Source of the DNA: Palsa-883 sp963847615
GTDB lineage: Bacteria; Pseudomonadota; Alphaproteobacteria; Acetobacterales; Acetobacteraceae
Reading direction: 5' to 3'
DNA: 64,000 nt
NCBI GenBank assembly: GCA_963847615.1
Contig: CAWKAN010000025.1
Location: 558,001-622,000 of the forward strand
Shown: positions 8,710 to 17,340 of the stretch, in pieces
How the letters are laid out: each line of letters opens with the position of its first letter
How positions within the stretch are numbered: the first letter of the stretch is position 1
The notes under the pieces: model-generated
Databases searched by the model: none
What the model saw: the letters and a program-made list of their open reading frames with translations, nothing else
What the model was told of the DNA's origin: nothing
Program-made: the position numbers and the translations under genes

Positions 8710-9662
8710 ATGGACTTCGGGATCCATTTCGGCACGCGTGGCTGCCTGGCGTCGCGGGACAACATCATCACGCTGGGACAGCGGGCCGAGGCGCTGGGCT
8801 ACGCCTATCTGGGCGTTGCGGACCATCTGGTGGTGCCGGTGCAGAGCGACGTGCGCTACCCGTACATGGAAAATGGCATCTGGCCGGGCACGCCGACCGG
8901 GGAGTGCCTCGATGCGATTGCGACGCTGGCGTTCCTGGCCGCCTGCACGCGGCACATCAAGCTGTTGACCTCGGTCGCCGTGGTGCCATATCGGCCCGCG
9001 GTGCTGGCGGCGAAACTGTTCCTGACGGCCGATGTGCTGTCGGGCGGACGGGTGATCGCCGGGGTAGGGGCGGGGTGGATGCGCGAGGAGTTCGAGGCGT
9101 TGGGCACGCCGCCCTTTGCCGAGCGGGGCGCGGTGACGGATGAATACCTGGCGGCCTGGAAGGCGCTGTGGACCACGCCGCGCCCAACGCTGCATGGTCA
9201 ATACACGAGGTTCGCGAACGTGGTGTTCGCGCCGAAGCCGGTATCGCAGCCGCATCCGCCGATCTGGGTGGGGGGGAAAGCCCGCCGGCGCTGCGCCGCG
9301 TCGCGCGGTTCGGCGACGGCTGGTACCCGGTGTCGAACAACCAGCAGATCCGCTTGAACACCCCGGAGCGGTTGAAGAACGGCATCGACGGCATGCGGCG
9401 CGTGGTGGAACAGGCCGGGCGCGATCCGCTGTCGGTGGACGTGGGCTACCTCTGGTTCCTGCCGCCGAACGAAACCGCGCAGACCGGGGACGATGGCGAG
9501 CGGCAGTTGTTCACCGGGTCGGCCGCCGACTGGCAGGAAGACGCCGCGGCGCTGGCCGCGGCCGGGGCGCGGCACGTGATCCTGTATTTGCAATGCGCAA
9601 CGATCCAGCAGACCCTGGACATGATGCAACGGGTAAGCGAGACGGTGGTACGCCCTTCATGA
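8710..9662 (+). pseudogene. LLM class F420-dependent oxidoreductase, frameshifted at a G-run
   Basis: The start ATG 8710 begins MDFGIHFGTRG, and the family blocks GVADHLVVPVQ, TSVAVVPYRPAVLAAK and GVGAGWMREEF follow. At 9270-9276, inside the expected PIWVGGE motif, the DNA has a run of seven G. Reading through gives a random tail ending at 9357, while adding one G restores ESPPALRRVARFGDGWYP and the normal C-terminus to 9662. Reconstructed length is about 317 residues, equal to the paralogue at 7680-8633. The 3' end overlaps the fbiC start by four bases, so the gene is probably expressed with it. The break may be a homopolymer sequencing error or a real slippage site. Confidence 0.8.
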
Positions 9663-12019
9663 CCCACGACGACGACCTGATCGACTGGATTTCCCGCGCC
9701 ACGCTGCCGGAGCTGACGACCGCGGCCGTCGCCCGGCGCGATGCGGCCTTTGGGCGGCTGATCTCCTATTCGCGCAAGGTGTTCATCCCGCTGACCAAGC
9801 TGTGCCGCGACGTTTGCCATTATTGCACGTTCGCGGAACGTCCGCGCGCCGGCCGGCCAGCCTACCTGTCGCCGGAGGACGTGCTGACCATCGCGCGTGC
9901 CGGCGCCGCGGCGGGATGCACCGAGGCGCTGTTCACCCTGGGGGACAAGCCGGAGCTGCGCTACGGCGCGGCGCGCGACGCGCTGGCGGGGCGCGGACAC
10001 CCGACCACCATCGCATACCTGCGCGAAATGTGCGCACTGGTGCTGGAAGAAACCGGACTGCTGCCGCACCTGAACCCGGGCGTCATGACCCGCGAGGAGA
10101 TCGCCGGACTGCGCGAGGTTTCGGCCAGCATGGGCATCATGCTCGAATCCAGCAGCGCCCGGCTGTGCGCGCCGGGGGGCGTGCACCACGGCTCGCCCGA
10201 CAAGCTGCCGGAGGTGCGGCTGGAGATGATGCGCCAGGCCGGCGAGCTGGCGGTACCGTTCACCACCGGGATCCTGATCGGCATCGGCGAGACGCGCGCG
10301 GAACGGTTGGAATCGCTGGCGGCGATCGCCGCGCTGCATCGTGCGCATGGTCACATCCAGGAAGTGATCGTGCAGAACTTCCGCGCCAAGCCGAAGACCA
10401 GGCGGGCGGATGCGCCGGAGCCCGACCTCGACGACCTGCTGTGGAGCATCGCCGCGGCGCGGCTGATCCTGCCGGACGCGGTGCACGTGCAGGCGCCGCC
10501 GAACCTGTCGCCCGGGGTGTACCAGACGCTGATCGGCGCGGGGATTGACGACTGGGGCGGCGTCTCGCCGGTGACGCCCGATCACGTCAATCCGGAGGCG
10601 CCCTGGCCGGAGATCGCGGCGCTGGCGGAACGGACCGCGCGCTTCGGCAAGATCCTGGTGCCGCGCCTGCCGGTCTACCCGAGCTACGCGCACGCGGCCG
10701 AGCGGTGGCTGGCGCCGAAGATCGCGACGCGGGTACGGCGCTCGATCGATGCCGAGGGCTGGGCGCGCGATGACGACTGGGCGCCCGGGCTCACCGCCAT
10801 CCCCCGCCAGCCGGCGCCGCTGCTGTCCGAGGTCGATCCGCAGGTGGAAGCAGTCATCGCCAAGGCGATGGAGGGACGGCGACTGGACGAAGCCGAGATC
10901 GTGCGTCTGTTCGGCGCGCGCGACCTGGACTGTCAAAGGGTGCTGACCGCGGCGGACGAGCTGCGCCAGGCAGTCAGCGGCGAGGTGGTTCGCTACGTCG
11001 TCAACCGCAACATCAACTATACTAACATCTGTTACTACCGCTGCAAGTTCTGTGCGTTCTCCAAGGGCAAGACGCACGAGGCGCTGCGCGGCACGCCGTA
11101 CGATCTGGCGCTGGAGGAGATCGTTCGCCGCGCCGAGGAGGCGTGGCAGCGCGGGGCAACGGAAGTGTGCCTGCAGGGCGGCATCCATCCGGACTACACG
11201 GGCGAGACCTATCTGCGGATCTGCCGCGCGATCAAGCAGGCGGTGCCCGGGATGCACGTGCACGCGTTCTCGCCGCTGGAGGTGACACAGGGCGCGGCAA
11301 CGCTGGGGCGCAGCCTGTCGTCGTTCCTGGCCGAGCTGAAAGCGGCGGGATTGGGGACGCTGCCGGGAACGGCGGCGGAGATCCTGGACGACGAGGTGCG
11401 GGCGGTGATCTGCCCGGACAAGGTCAACACCGCGCAATGGGTGGAAGTGCTGCGCGCGGCGCATCGGCTGGGGCTCAAGACGACGTCCACCATCATGTAC
11501 GGCCATGTGGAGCGGCCGATCTCCTGGGCGCGGCATCTTCTGGTGCTGCGCGACCTGCAGCAAGAGACCGGCGGGATCACCGAATTCGTTCCGCTGCCGT
11601 TCGTGCACATGGAAGCGCCGATGTACCTGCGCGGGATGGCGCGCCAGGGCCCGACCCTGCGCGAGGCGGTGCTGATGCACGCGGTGGCGCGGCTGGCGTT
11701 GCATCCGCTGATCACCAACATCCAGACCTCGTGGGTGAAGATGGGGCCGGAGGGGGCGGCGCTGTGCCTGAACGCGGGCGCGAACGACCTCGGCGGCACG
11801 CTGATGAACGAGAGCATCTCGCGCGCGGCCGGCACGCAGCACGGCCAGGAGTTTCCGCCCGAGGCGATGGAGACGCTGATCGGCTCGATCGGGCGGGTGC
11901 CACGCCAGCGAACGACCGCCTATGGCGCGGTCGGCAATGACCGACGGGCGTCGTCGTTCGGGGCGCGCGAACTGGCGCCGGTGGTGCAGACGCCGCCGCG
12001 GAAGGTGATGGCGGACTAG
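9659..12019 (+). CDS. fbiC: FbiC: 7,8-didemethyl-8-hydroxy-5-deazariboflavin (FO) synthase, CofG-CofH fusion
   Basis: A 786-residue protein made of two radical-SAM halves. The CofG half has the 4Fe-4S ligands CRDVCHYC at residues 49-56. The CofH half has CYYRCKFC at 458-465, followed by ITEFVPLPFVH and the LHPLITNIQTSWVK block. Together the halves join tyrosine to 5-amino-6-ribitylaminouracil to give FO, the deazaflavin core of F420. In archaea and cyanobacteria these are usually two genes; the fused form is typical of actinobacteria. The start at 9659 overlaps the stop of the preceding LLM gene. It converges on the cofC-cofD-cofE genes, with 121 bases between their ends. Confidence 0.95.
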   Translation: MTHDDDLIDWISRATLPELTTAAVARRDAAFGRLISYSRKVFIPLTKLCRDVCHYCTFAERPRAGRPAYLSPEDVLTIARAGAAAGCTEALFTLGDKPELRYGAARDALAGRGHPTTIAYLREMCALVLEETGLLPHLNPGVMTREEIAGLREVSASMGIMLESSSARLCAPGGVHHGSPDKLPEVRLEMMRQAGELAVPFTTGILIGIGETRAERLESLAAIAALHRAHGHIQEVIVQNFRAKPKTRRADAPEPDLDDLLWSIAAARLILPDAVHVQAPPNLSPGVYQTLIGAGIDDWGGVSPVTPDHVNPEAPWPEIAALAERTARFGKILVPRLPVYPSYAHAAERWLAPKIATRVRRSIDAEGWARDDDWAPGLTAIPRQPAPLLSEVDPQVEAVIAKAMEGRRLDEAEIVRLFGARDLDCQRVLTAADELRQAVSGEVVRYVVNRNINYTNICYYRCKFCAFSKGKTHEALRGTPYDLALEEIVRRAEEAWQRGATEVCLQGGIHPDYTGETYLRICRAIKQAVPGMHVHAFSPLEVTQGAATLGRSLSSFLAELKAAGLGTLPGTAAEILDDEVRAVICPDKVNTAQWVEVLRAAHRLGLKTTSTIMYGHVERPISWARHLLVLRDLQQETGGITEFVPLPFVHMEAPMYLRGMARQGPTLREAVLMHAVARLALHPLITNIQTSWVKMGPEGAALCLNAGANDLGGTLMNESISRAAGTQHGQEFPPEAMETLIGSIGRVPRQRTTAYGAVGNDRRASSFGARELAPVVQTPPRKVMAD

Positions 12020-12140
12020 GCCGGCACGCAGCCGGGGCGAGCCGCGCGGCGCCCCTCGTCCCGGTCGGGATCGCGTCGCCCATCCGTTGCGAAACCGGTG
12101 CGGGCGGACCGTCGGGCAAGCCAGGCCGCGGCGGTTCCGT

Positions 12141-12797
12141 TCAGCTCAGGCCGAACTGGTGCAGCAAGCGCAGGGTCCGCGTCGGCATGGCCGGCGCGGC
12201 GCGCAGCAAGGCGCGCAGGTCGTCGGGATGGTCGATGTCCAGCGCGAACCCTGGCAGCGGAACGATTGTCGGTTCCATGCCGTGCCGGCGCGCGGTCGCG
12301 AGATGCGGGAAATAGCTGTTGTCGCCGAAGCGCAACGCCATGACCTCCGGCGGCAGGCACAGCACGCCGTTGGACCCCAGCTCGTCGTGCGCCGGCGCGA
12401 TGGTGAAGGACGGCGCGTCGCGGCGGGCGGCGACCAGCGCGTCGATTTCGGCGGCGGTCACGCGGGGAATATCGCCGGGCAGCGCCAGCATGCCGGCGCG
12501 GCCCTCGCCGGTCAGGGTGCGCGCCATGGCGGCAACGGCGCCGCTGTGGCCGGCGGTCGCATCCTCGGTGATGACGCGGGCGCCGTAGCGATGCGCGAGG
12601 TCGGCAGCCAGCCGGTCGAGCGTGTTGACCAGGATGCCGGCAAGCCTGGCGCCGGCGAGGGCGGCGAGCACGTCCTCCAGCATGGTGGCGGCCAGGGTTT
12701 CGCGCTGGGGCTGCGTCAGCAGCGGCGACAGGCGCTGCTTGGCGTTGGCGAAGGCCTTGACCGGCAGCGCGGCCCAGATGTCGGGACTGCTGGCCAT
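12141..12797 (-). CDS. cofC: CofC-type guanylyltransferase of F420 biosynthesis
   Basis: A 218-residue nucleotidyltransferase with the N-terminal WAALPVKAFANAKQRLSP (the KxF..AKxRL signature), the catalytic ALPGDIPR segment, and the ELGSNGVLCLPP loop. CofC activates a three-carbon phosphoacid (2-phospholactate, phosphoenolpyruvate or 3-phosphoglycerate, depending on the lineage) with GTP for transfer by CofD. Which acid is used here cannot be decided by eye. It follows cofD by 11 bases as the last gene of the leftward fgd-cofE-cofD-cofC unit. Confidence 0.92.
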   Translation of the reverse strand: MASSPDIWAALPVKAFANAKQRLSPLLTQPQRETLAATMLEDVLAALAGARLAGILVNTLDRLAADLAHRYGARVITEDATAGHSGAVAAMARTLTGEGRAGMLALPGDIPRVTAAEIDALVAARRDAPSFTIAPAHDELGSNGVLCLPPEVMALRFGDNSYFPHLATARRHGMEPTIVPLPGFALDIDHPDDLRALLRAAPAMPTRTLRLLHQFGLS

Positions 12798-12808
12798 GCG
12801 CGGCCCGA

Positions 12809-13744
12809 TCAGTCCGCCGCGCCAACCGCGGCCGCCGCGTCCAGCACCACGCGCGCCAAAGCGTCGCGATCCGCCAGTGTCAGCATCAGCGTGCTGGTCA
12901 CCGTGACGCGCGGATGCAGGCCGTCCATGTCGGCGGCGTCGGCCTGGTCGACCACGTAGGCATCAAGCAGGTCGCCGTACCATTCAGCGACGGCGCGGGC
13001 CGACGGCTCCAGGCCGAGTTCAACCATCATCTTGGCGGTGGGGCCCTTGACGGCGCGGCCGGCGATGATCGGCGAGACCGCAACGACCGGCGCGCGGCAA
13101 AGCTCCAGCGCGATCCGCATGCCCGGCAGGGCCAGGATCGGCTCGACGCTGATGAACGGATTGGATGGGCAGATCACCACCGCGGTCAGTGCCGGATCGG
13201 CGAGCAGCGACAGCAACTCCGGATGCGGCTCGGCCTCGCCCTCGAACGCCAGTTCCCGCACCGTCGGTTCGCAGCGATGCCGGACGAAATAATCCTGGAA
13301 ATCGAGCCAGCCGCCATCCGTCAGCACGCGGGTGCGCAGGCGCCCATCGGTCATCGGCAGGATGCGCGGGCCGACGCCAAGCCGGCGGCTGACATCGGCG
13401 GTGATCTCGGTCAGCGTCTCGCGGGCGCGCAGGCGGCGGGTGCGCTCGACGTGCATCGCCAGGTCGCGGTCGCCCAGGCGGAACCAGGTCGCGCCGCCGA
13501 GCGTGGCGAGGGTTTCCATGAAGCTCCAGGTCTCATCGCGCCGGCCCCAGCCGAGCTGCGGATTGGCGAGCCCGGCAAGCGTGTAGACCAGCGTATCGAT
13601 GTCGGGAGAGATCGACAGGCCGAGATGCTCGAAATCGTCGCCGGTGTTGGCGACGATGGTCAGCTGTTCCGCCGGCAGCACGCGGCTCAGGCCAAGTGCG
13701 AGCTTGGCGCCGCCGACGCCGCCCGACAACGCAACGACGCTCAT
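12809..13744 (-). CDS. cofD: CofD: 2-phospho-L-lactate (or analogue) transferase
   Basis: A 311-residue protein starting VVALSGGVGGAKLALGL, the glycine-rich start of the CofD/FbiA family, with VANTGDDFEHLGL, SPDIDTLVYTLAG and VICPSNPFISVEPIL further on. It transfers the activated phosphoacid from the CofC product onto FO to give F420-0. The family is usually 305-330 residues, so this is full length. Its ATG overlaps the cofE stop (ATGA), indicating coupled translation. Confidence 0.95.
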   Translation of the reverse strand: MSVVALSGGVGGAKLALGLSRVLPAEQLTIVANTGDDFEHLGLSISPDIDTLVYTLAGLANPQLGWGRRDETWSFMETLATLGGATWFRLGDRDLAMHVERTRRLRARETLTEITADVSRRLGVGPRILPMTDGRLRTRVLTDGGWLDFQDYFVRHRCEPTVRELAFEGEAEPHPELLSLLADPALTAVVICPSNPFISVEPILALPGMRIALELCRAPVVAVSPIIAGRAVKGPTAKMMVELGLEPSARAVAEWYGDLLDAYVVDQADAADMDGLHPRVTVTSTLMLTLADRDALARVVLDAAAAVGAAD

Positions 13745-14514
13745 GGGAACAGGTCCTCGGCTTGGGGGCGGATCAGTTCGGCGGCCGGGCTGTCGGGAGC
13801 CGACCAGGCAAGGCCGCGGACCAGCACGACGGGGCGCGCCTCGGCCGCCTGGCCCTGCAGCAGCGACGCCGCCGCGGCGATTTCGTCGGCGAAACCGATG
13901 ATGCTGACCTCCAGCGTGCGGCCGAACAGGTCGGGCGAGCCGCGCAGGTCGATCAGGCTGGGCAGGCCGGCGGCGCCGATCGCGATGCCGGCGGTGCCGC
14001 GGCGCCAGGCGCGGCCGAAGCTGTCGCTGATGATGACGCCGACGCGCGCGCCATAGTGGGCCGCCAGGCGGGCGCGCAGGCGCTCGGCGCTGGCGTCCGG
14101 GTTCTCCGGCAGCAGCAGCACGCGGTGGATGCCGTCCGCCGGCGCAACGTTCGACTGGTCCACCCCCGCATTGGCCATGACGAAGCCGAGCCGGTGCTGC
14201 ACGATGATCAGGTTCGGGCGGCTGCGCACGACGCGGGTGGATTCGCCGAGAATCACCTCCACCAGGCGCGGGTCCTTGCCGACCGAAGCGGCCAGCGCGA
14301 CGGCGCGCGCGCCGGGCGTGACGGTGGCGAGATCGACGATGCGGCCCTCGGCCTTGGAGACGATCTTCTGCGCCACCACCAGCACGTCGCGCGCTTGCAG
14401 TGCGTGGCCGGCACGGTCCAGCGCCGCGATGATCAGCGCGGCGAGGTCGGCGCCGGGCTGGACCAGCGGCAGGTCCGGCGGGGCGAACAGCTGCAACGCG
14501 GCGGCGTTCGGCAT
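13741..14514 (-). CDS. cofE: CofE: coenzyme F420-0:L-glutamate ligase
   Basis: A 257-residue gamma-glutamyl ligase. Diagnostic blocks are VVAQKIVSKAEGR, GVDQSNV, the metal-binding ISDSFGRAWRRGTAGIAIG and DLFGRTLEVS. It adds the gamma-linked glutamate tail to F420-0. It ends after the ligase domain and so lacks the C-terminal nitroreductase-like domain found in mycobacterial FbiB, which reduces dehydro-F420-0; no separate reductase is obvious nearby. The start at 14514 is the first ATG after the intergenic hairpin that separates it from fgd. It overlaps cofD by four bases. Confidence 0.94.
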   Translation of the reverse strand: MPNAAALQLFAPPDLPLVQPGADLAALIIAALDRAGHALQARDVLVVAQKIVSKAEGRIVDLATVTPGARAVALAASVGKDPRLVEVILGESTRVVRSRPNLIIVQHRLGFVMANAGVDQSNVAPADGIHRVLLLPENPDASAERLRARLAAHYGARVGVIISDSFGRAWRRGTAGIAIGAAGLPSLIDLRGSPDLFGRTLEVSIIGFADEIAAAASLLQGQAAEARPVVLVRGLAWSAPDSPAAELIRPQAEDLFP

Positions 14515-14526
14515 CGATCGGGCGAT

Positions 14527-14555
14527 GGCGGAAAACGCTACGCTTTTCCGCCCTA
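14527..14555. repeat. REP-like hairpin between fgd and cofE
   Basis: An inverted repeat with GGCGGAAAA...TTTTCCGCC arms at 14527-14552. On the minus strand it directly follows the TAG stop of fgd (14553-14555), which forms the outer edge of the repeat (TAGGGCGG). It is related to the pair at 4264-4348. In the leftward transcript it could stabilise or attenuate the message between fgd and cofE. Confidence 0.65.
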
Positions 14556-15557
14556 CGCGAAGGCGCGGCGCAGCTTCGGCAGCACCACCTCGCCATAGAG
14601 CCTGAGGAACCGTTCCTGGTCCGGGCCGGGGGCGTGGAACACCAGGTGGCGGAAACCGAGCTCGACGTACGGGCGGATCTTCTCGATGTGTTCGTCGGGA
14701 TCGGTGGAGACGATCCAGCGGCTGGCGGTGCGCTCCAGCGGCAGGGCGGCGGCCAGGCGTTCCATTTCGCTGGGGTCCTCGACCGACATTTTTTCCTCCG
14801 CCGTCAGCGCCAGCGCGGCCCAGTGGCTGGTGTCTTGCAAGGCGCGCTGGCGGTCGGTGTCGAAGGAGACCTTCATCTCGATCAGCCGGTCGTAGCCGGC
14901 GTCGGGCTTGCCGGCCAGGGCGATGCCCTCGGCGACGTTGGGCAGCAGGGTTTCGGTGTACAGCTTCCAACCCTTGCCGGAGGTGCAGATGAAGCCGTCG
15001 GCGGAGCGGCCGGCGTATTTCGCCACCTGCGGCCCGGCCGCGGCGACGTAGATCGGCACCGGGACTGCGGGCTTGTCGTAAATCGTGGCTTTTTCGGTGC
15101 GGTAGTGCTGGCCTTCGAAACTGACGCGGTCCTCGGTCCACAGCTTGCGGATCAGCGTGACGGCCTCGCGCATGCGGGCGAAGCGTTCCTTCATCTCCGG
15201 CCAGGCCATGCCGGTGGAGGGGACCTCGTTCAGCGATTCGCCGGTGCCGATGCCCAGGATGACACGGCCGGGGAACATGGCGCCGAGCGTGCCGAAGACC
15301 TGCGCGACCACCGAGGGGTGGTAGCGGAAGGTCGGGGTGAGCACGGAGGTACCCATCACGATGCGGCTGGTGGAGGCGCCGAGCGCGCCGAGCCAGGCCA
15401 GCGCGGAGGGGGCGTGGCCGTCGGTGTGCTTCCACGGCTGGAAGTGGTCGCTGACGAAGACGGAGTCGAAGCCAGCCTGCTCCGCCAGGACGGCGAAGCT
15501 GAGCAGTTGGCGCGGGCCGAACTGTTCGGCGGACGCTTTGTAGCCAAGCTTGAGCAC
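14553..15557 (-). CDS. fgd: F420-dependent glucose-6-phosphate dehydrogenase
   Basis: A 334-residue LLM protein that matches mycobacterial FGD1 (336 residues) over its whole length as I recall that sequence. Shared blocks are KLGYKASAEQF, VSDHFQPWKH, GTSVLTPTFRYHP, GTGESLNE, DGFICTSGKG and HLVFHAPGPDQ. The FGD1 active-site residues Glu13, His40, Trp44 and Glu109 correspond to Glu11, His38, Trp42 and Glu107 here. It oxidises glucose-6-phosphate to the lactone while reducing F420 to F420H2. The chosen start is GTG 15557, preceded by AGGAG at eight bases; no suitable ATG gives the family N-terminus. It leads the cofE-cofD-cofC unit. A related sugar-6-phosphate specificity is possible. Confidence 0.88.
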   Translation of the reverse strand: MLKLGYKASAEQFGPRQLLSFAVLAEQAGFDSVFVSDHFQPWKHTDGHAPSALAWLGALGASTSRIVMGTSVLTPTFRYHPSVVAQVFGTLGAMFPGRVILGIGTGESLNEVPSTGMAWPEMKERFARMREAVTLIRKLWTEDRVSFEGQHYRTEKATIYDKPAVPVPIYVAAAGPQVAKYAGRSADGFICTSGKGWKLYTETLLPNVAEGIALAGKPDAGYDRLIEMKVSFDTDRQRALQDTSHWAALALTAEEKMSVEDPSEMERLAAALPLERTASRWIVSTDPDEHIEKIRPYVELGFRHLVFHAPGPDQERFLRLYGEVVLPKLRRAFA

Positions 15558-15648
15558 GATGGTCGCTCCTGCGGGTTTGGACGAGACGCTAGCCTCGACG
15601 GATTGAGGCGGCAACCTGGGCCAGGGCAATGGAAGCGAAAGCAAGGTC

Positions 15649-15919
15649 GGGGCTCCGCCCCGAACCCCGCCAGGGGGCTTTGCCCCCTGGACCCCCACCA
15701 GAGGCAGCGGCCTCTGGACTCCATGACTGGGAGTGTGGGGAGAGGGAGGGGGCGGGTGGGCACGGCGTCGGAGCCGCCCCTCGCGAGGGGCGGCTCCGAC
15801 GCCGTGCCCACCCGCCCCCTCCCTCTCCCCACACTCCCAGTCCGGGGTTCCAAGGGCTCCGCCCTTGGCGGGGTTCCAAGGGGCAGCGCCCCTTGGTGGG
15901 GTCTGGGGCGAAGCCCCAG
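15649..15919. repeat. Hairpin cluster containing a 118-bp perfect palindrome
   Basis: A 270-base non-coding stretch between ubiH and fgd built almost wholly of inverted repeats. The centre, 15725-15842, is a perfect palindrome with 59-base arms around TCGCGA. On the left lie smaller hairpins such as GGGGCTCCGCCCC (15649-15661), CAGGGGGCTTTGCCCCCTG and CCAGAGGCAGCGGCCTCTGG. On the right lie AAGGGCTCCGCCCTT, AAGGGGCAGCGCCCCTT and GGGGCGAAGCCCC (15905-15917). It follows the end of ubiH on the minus strand and may stop its transcript. No coding potential: any frame crossing it reads the same peptide on both strands. Confidence 0.9.
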
Positions 15920-15926
15920 CCTTGCT

Positions 15927-17213
15927 TCAGCCGCCCATTGCCTGGTGCATGAACAGTCGTTTCAGCGGCGCCACGCGGTGCACGGCGGCGATGCCGAGGT
16001 CGCGCGCCAGGCGTACCACCCGGCTGTCGTTGCTGAACAGCCGATCCAGCGCGTCGGTGGCCGCCAGCATCGCCAGGTTGTCCGGCCGGCGTTGCCGCTG
16101 GTAGCGCGCCAGCAGTTCGGGCGCGCCGGGGTCCGCACCGGCGGCGACCGCCTCGATCACCAGCTCGGCCAGCGCCGCGACGTCCTGGAAGCCCAGGTTC
16201 AACCCCTGCCCGGCGATCGGGTGGACGCCGTGCGCCGCGTCGCCCACCAGGGCCAGCCGCGCATCGACATAGCGATGCGCGATCATCGCCGCCAAGGGGT
16301 AGCTCCAGCGCCGCCCGATCGGCCGCACCGCGCCCAGGTGCTCGCCCAGGCGGCGGGAGATTTCGCGGGCGAAGCGTTTGTCGTCCAGCCCCAGCATGAT
16401 TTTCGCCAGCCGATCGCGCTCGGTCCAAACGATTGCCGAGACATGGGGCGCCGCCACATGCGCCGCGTCGGTCGTGGCGCACATCGGCAATTGCGCGAAC
16501 GGCCCGGACGGCAGGAAGTGTTCCAGCGCCGCGTTGTGGTGCGGCCTGTCGTGCGCGACGGCGCAGACGATGCCGGTCTGGCCGTACCGCAGGCGGGTGA
16601 CCGGGATGCCGGCCGCGTCGCGCAACGCGGAACGCCGTCCCTCCGCCGCGACCACCAGCCGGCAGGCGATGTCCGGGCCGCCTTCGATGTGCACCACGGC
16701 GCCGTCCGGCCGGCGCGCCACCTGGGCCTCGGCGGGGGCGAAGACCTGCAACGCCGGCAGCGCGGCCATGTGGGCGTTGAGCGCCACCCGCAGGCTGCGC
16801 GCCTCCACCATCCAGCCGAACGGGCCGGCGGCCTCGCCCAGCTCGGTCACGGCGAAATGCAGCTGCAGCGGGGAGGCGGCGCGCCCGACCCGCCCGTCGG
16901 TCACGCGGATGTCGAGGATCGGGCAGGTCGGCTCCGGCAACCTGTCCCACAGGCCGGCCGCGTCGAGCAGGCGGCGCGGCCCGGCGGCGATCGCGTAGGC
17001 CCGCCCGTCGAAGGCCGGGTGTTCCATCGGCGGCAGCGGCGCGCGGTCGACGATCGCGGTGCTGACACCCGCCATGGCCAGCCGGCAGGCGAGGGTGCCG
17101 CCGACCGGCCCGGCCCCGACGATGCAAACCTCGACCCGGACCGGGCCGGCTTGCGGCGGGCCTTGGGGGCCGTCATGGCCGACGCAATGGGGGATGCGCG
17201 GAGGTTCGCTCAT
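15927..17213 (-). CDS. UbiH/UbiF/VisC/COQ6 family FAD-dependent hydroxylase
   Basis: A 428-residue flavoprotein monooxygenase. The FAD-binding GAGPVGGTLA motif lies near residue 33, and the second FAD/ribityl motif LVGDAAHGVHPIAGQGLNLGFQD near residue 320; both are diagnostic for the ubiquinone ring hydroxylases. It probably hydroxylates a polyprenyl-phenol intermediate at the inner membrane. The N-terminus carries about 25 extra residues before the first beta strand, so a downstream start is possible. It is divergent from ftsK across 127 bases. Confidence 0.86.
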   Translation of the reverse strand: MSEPPRIPHCVGHDGPQGPPQAGPVRVEVCIVGAGPVGGTLACRLAMAGVSTAIVDRAPLPPMEHPAFDGRAYAIAAGPRRLLDAAGLWDRLPEPTCPILDIRVTDGRVGRAASPLQLHFAVTELGEAAGPFGWMVEARSLRVALNAHMAALPALQVFAPAEAQVARRPDGAVVHIEGGPDIACRLVVAAEGRRSALRDAAGIPVTRLRYGQTGIVCAVAHDRPHHNAALEHFLPSGPFAQLPMCATTDAAHVAAPHVSAIVWTERDRLAKIMLGLDDKRFAREISRRLGEHLGAVRPIGRRWSYPLAAMIAHRYVDARLALVGDAAHGVHPIAGQGLNLGFQDVAALAELVIEAVAAGADPGAPELLARYQRQRRPDNLAMLAATDALDRLFSNDSRVVRLARDLGIAAVHRVAPLKRLFMHQAMGG

Positions 17214-17340
17214 GGCGCTGCGGTACGACCTCGTTGGGCGTGGTTCAAGGGGTGCGTATTGGGCGCTTCATTCATCAGCGGTTTCCGGGGTATAGTTATG
17301 GTCGCATACGAAGAGTCGGCCCCGAAAGGTGCAACCAGGC

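Noticed and set aside
9270..9276. Phase-variable gene at the seven-G run
   Set aside because: A run of seven G is short for phase variation in this GC-rich DNA, and other random single-base breaks in the window make sequence error as likely; kept only as a possibility.
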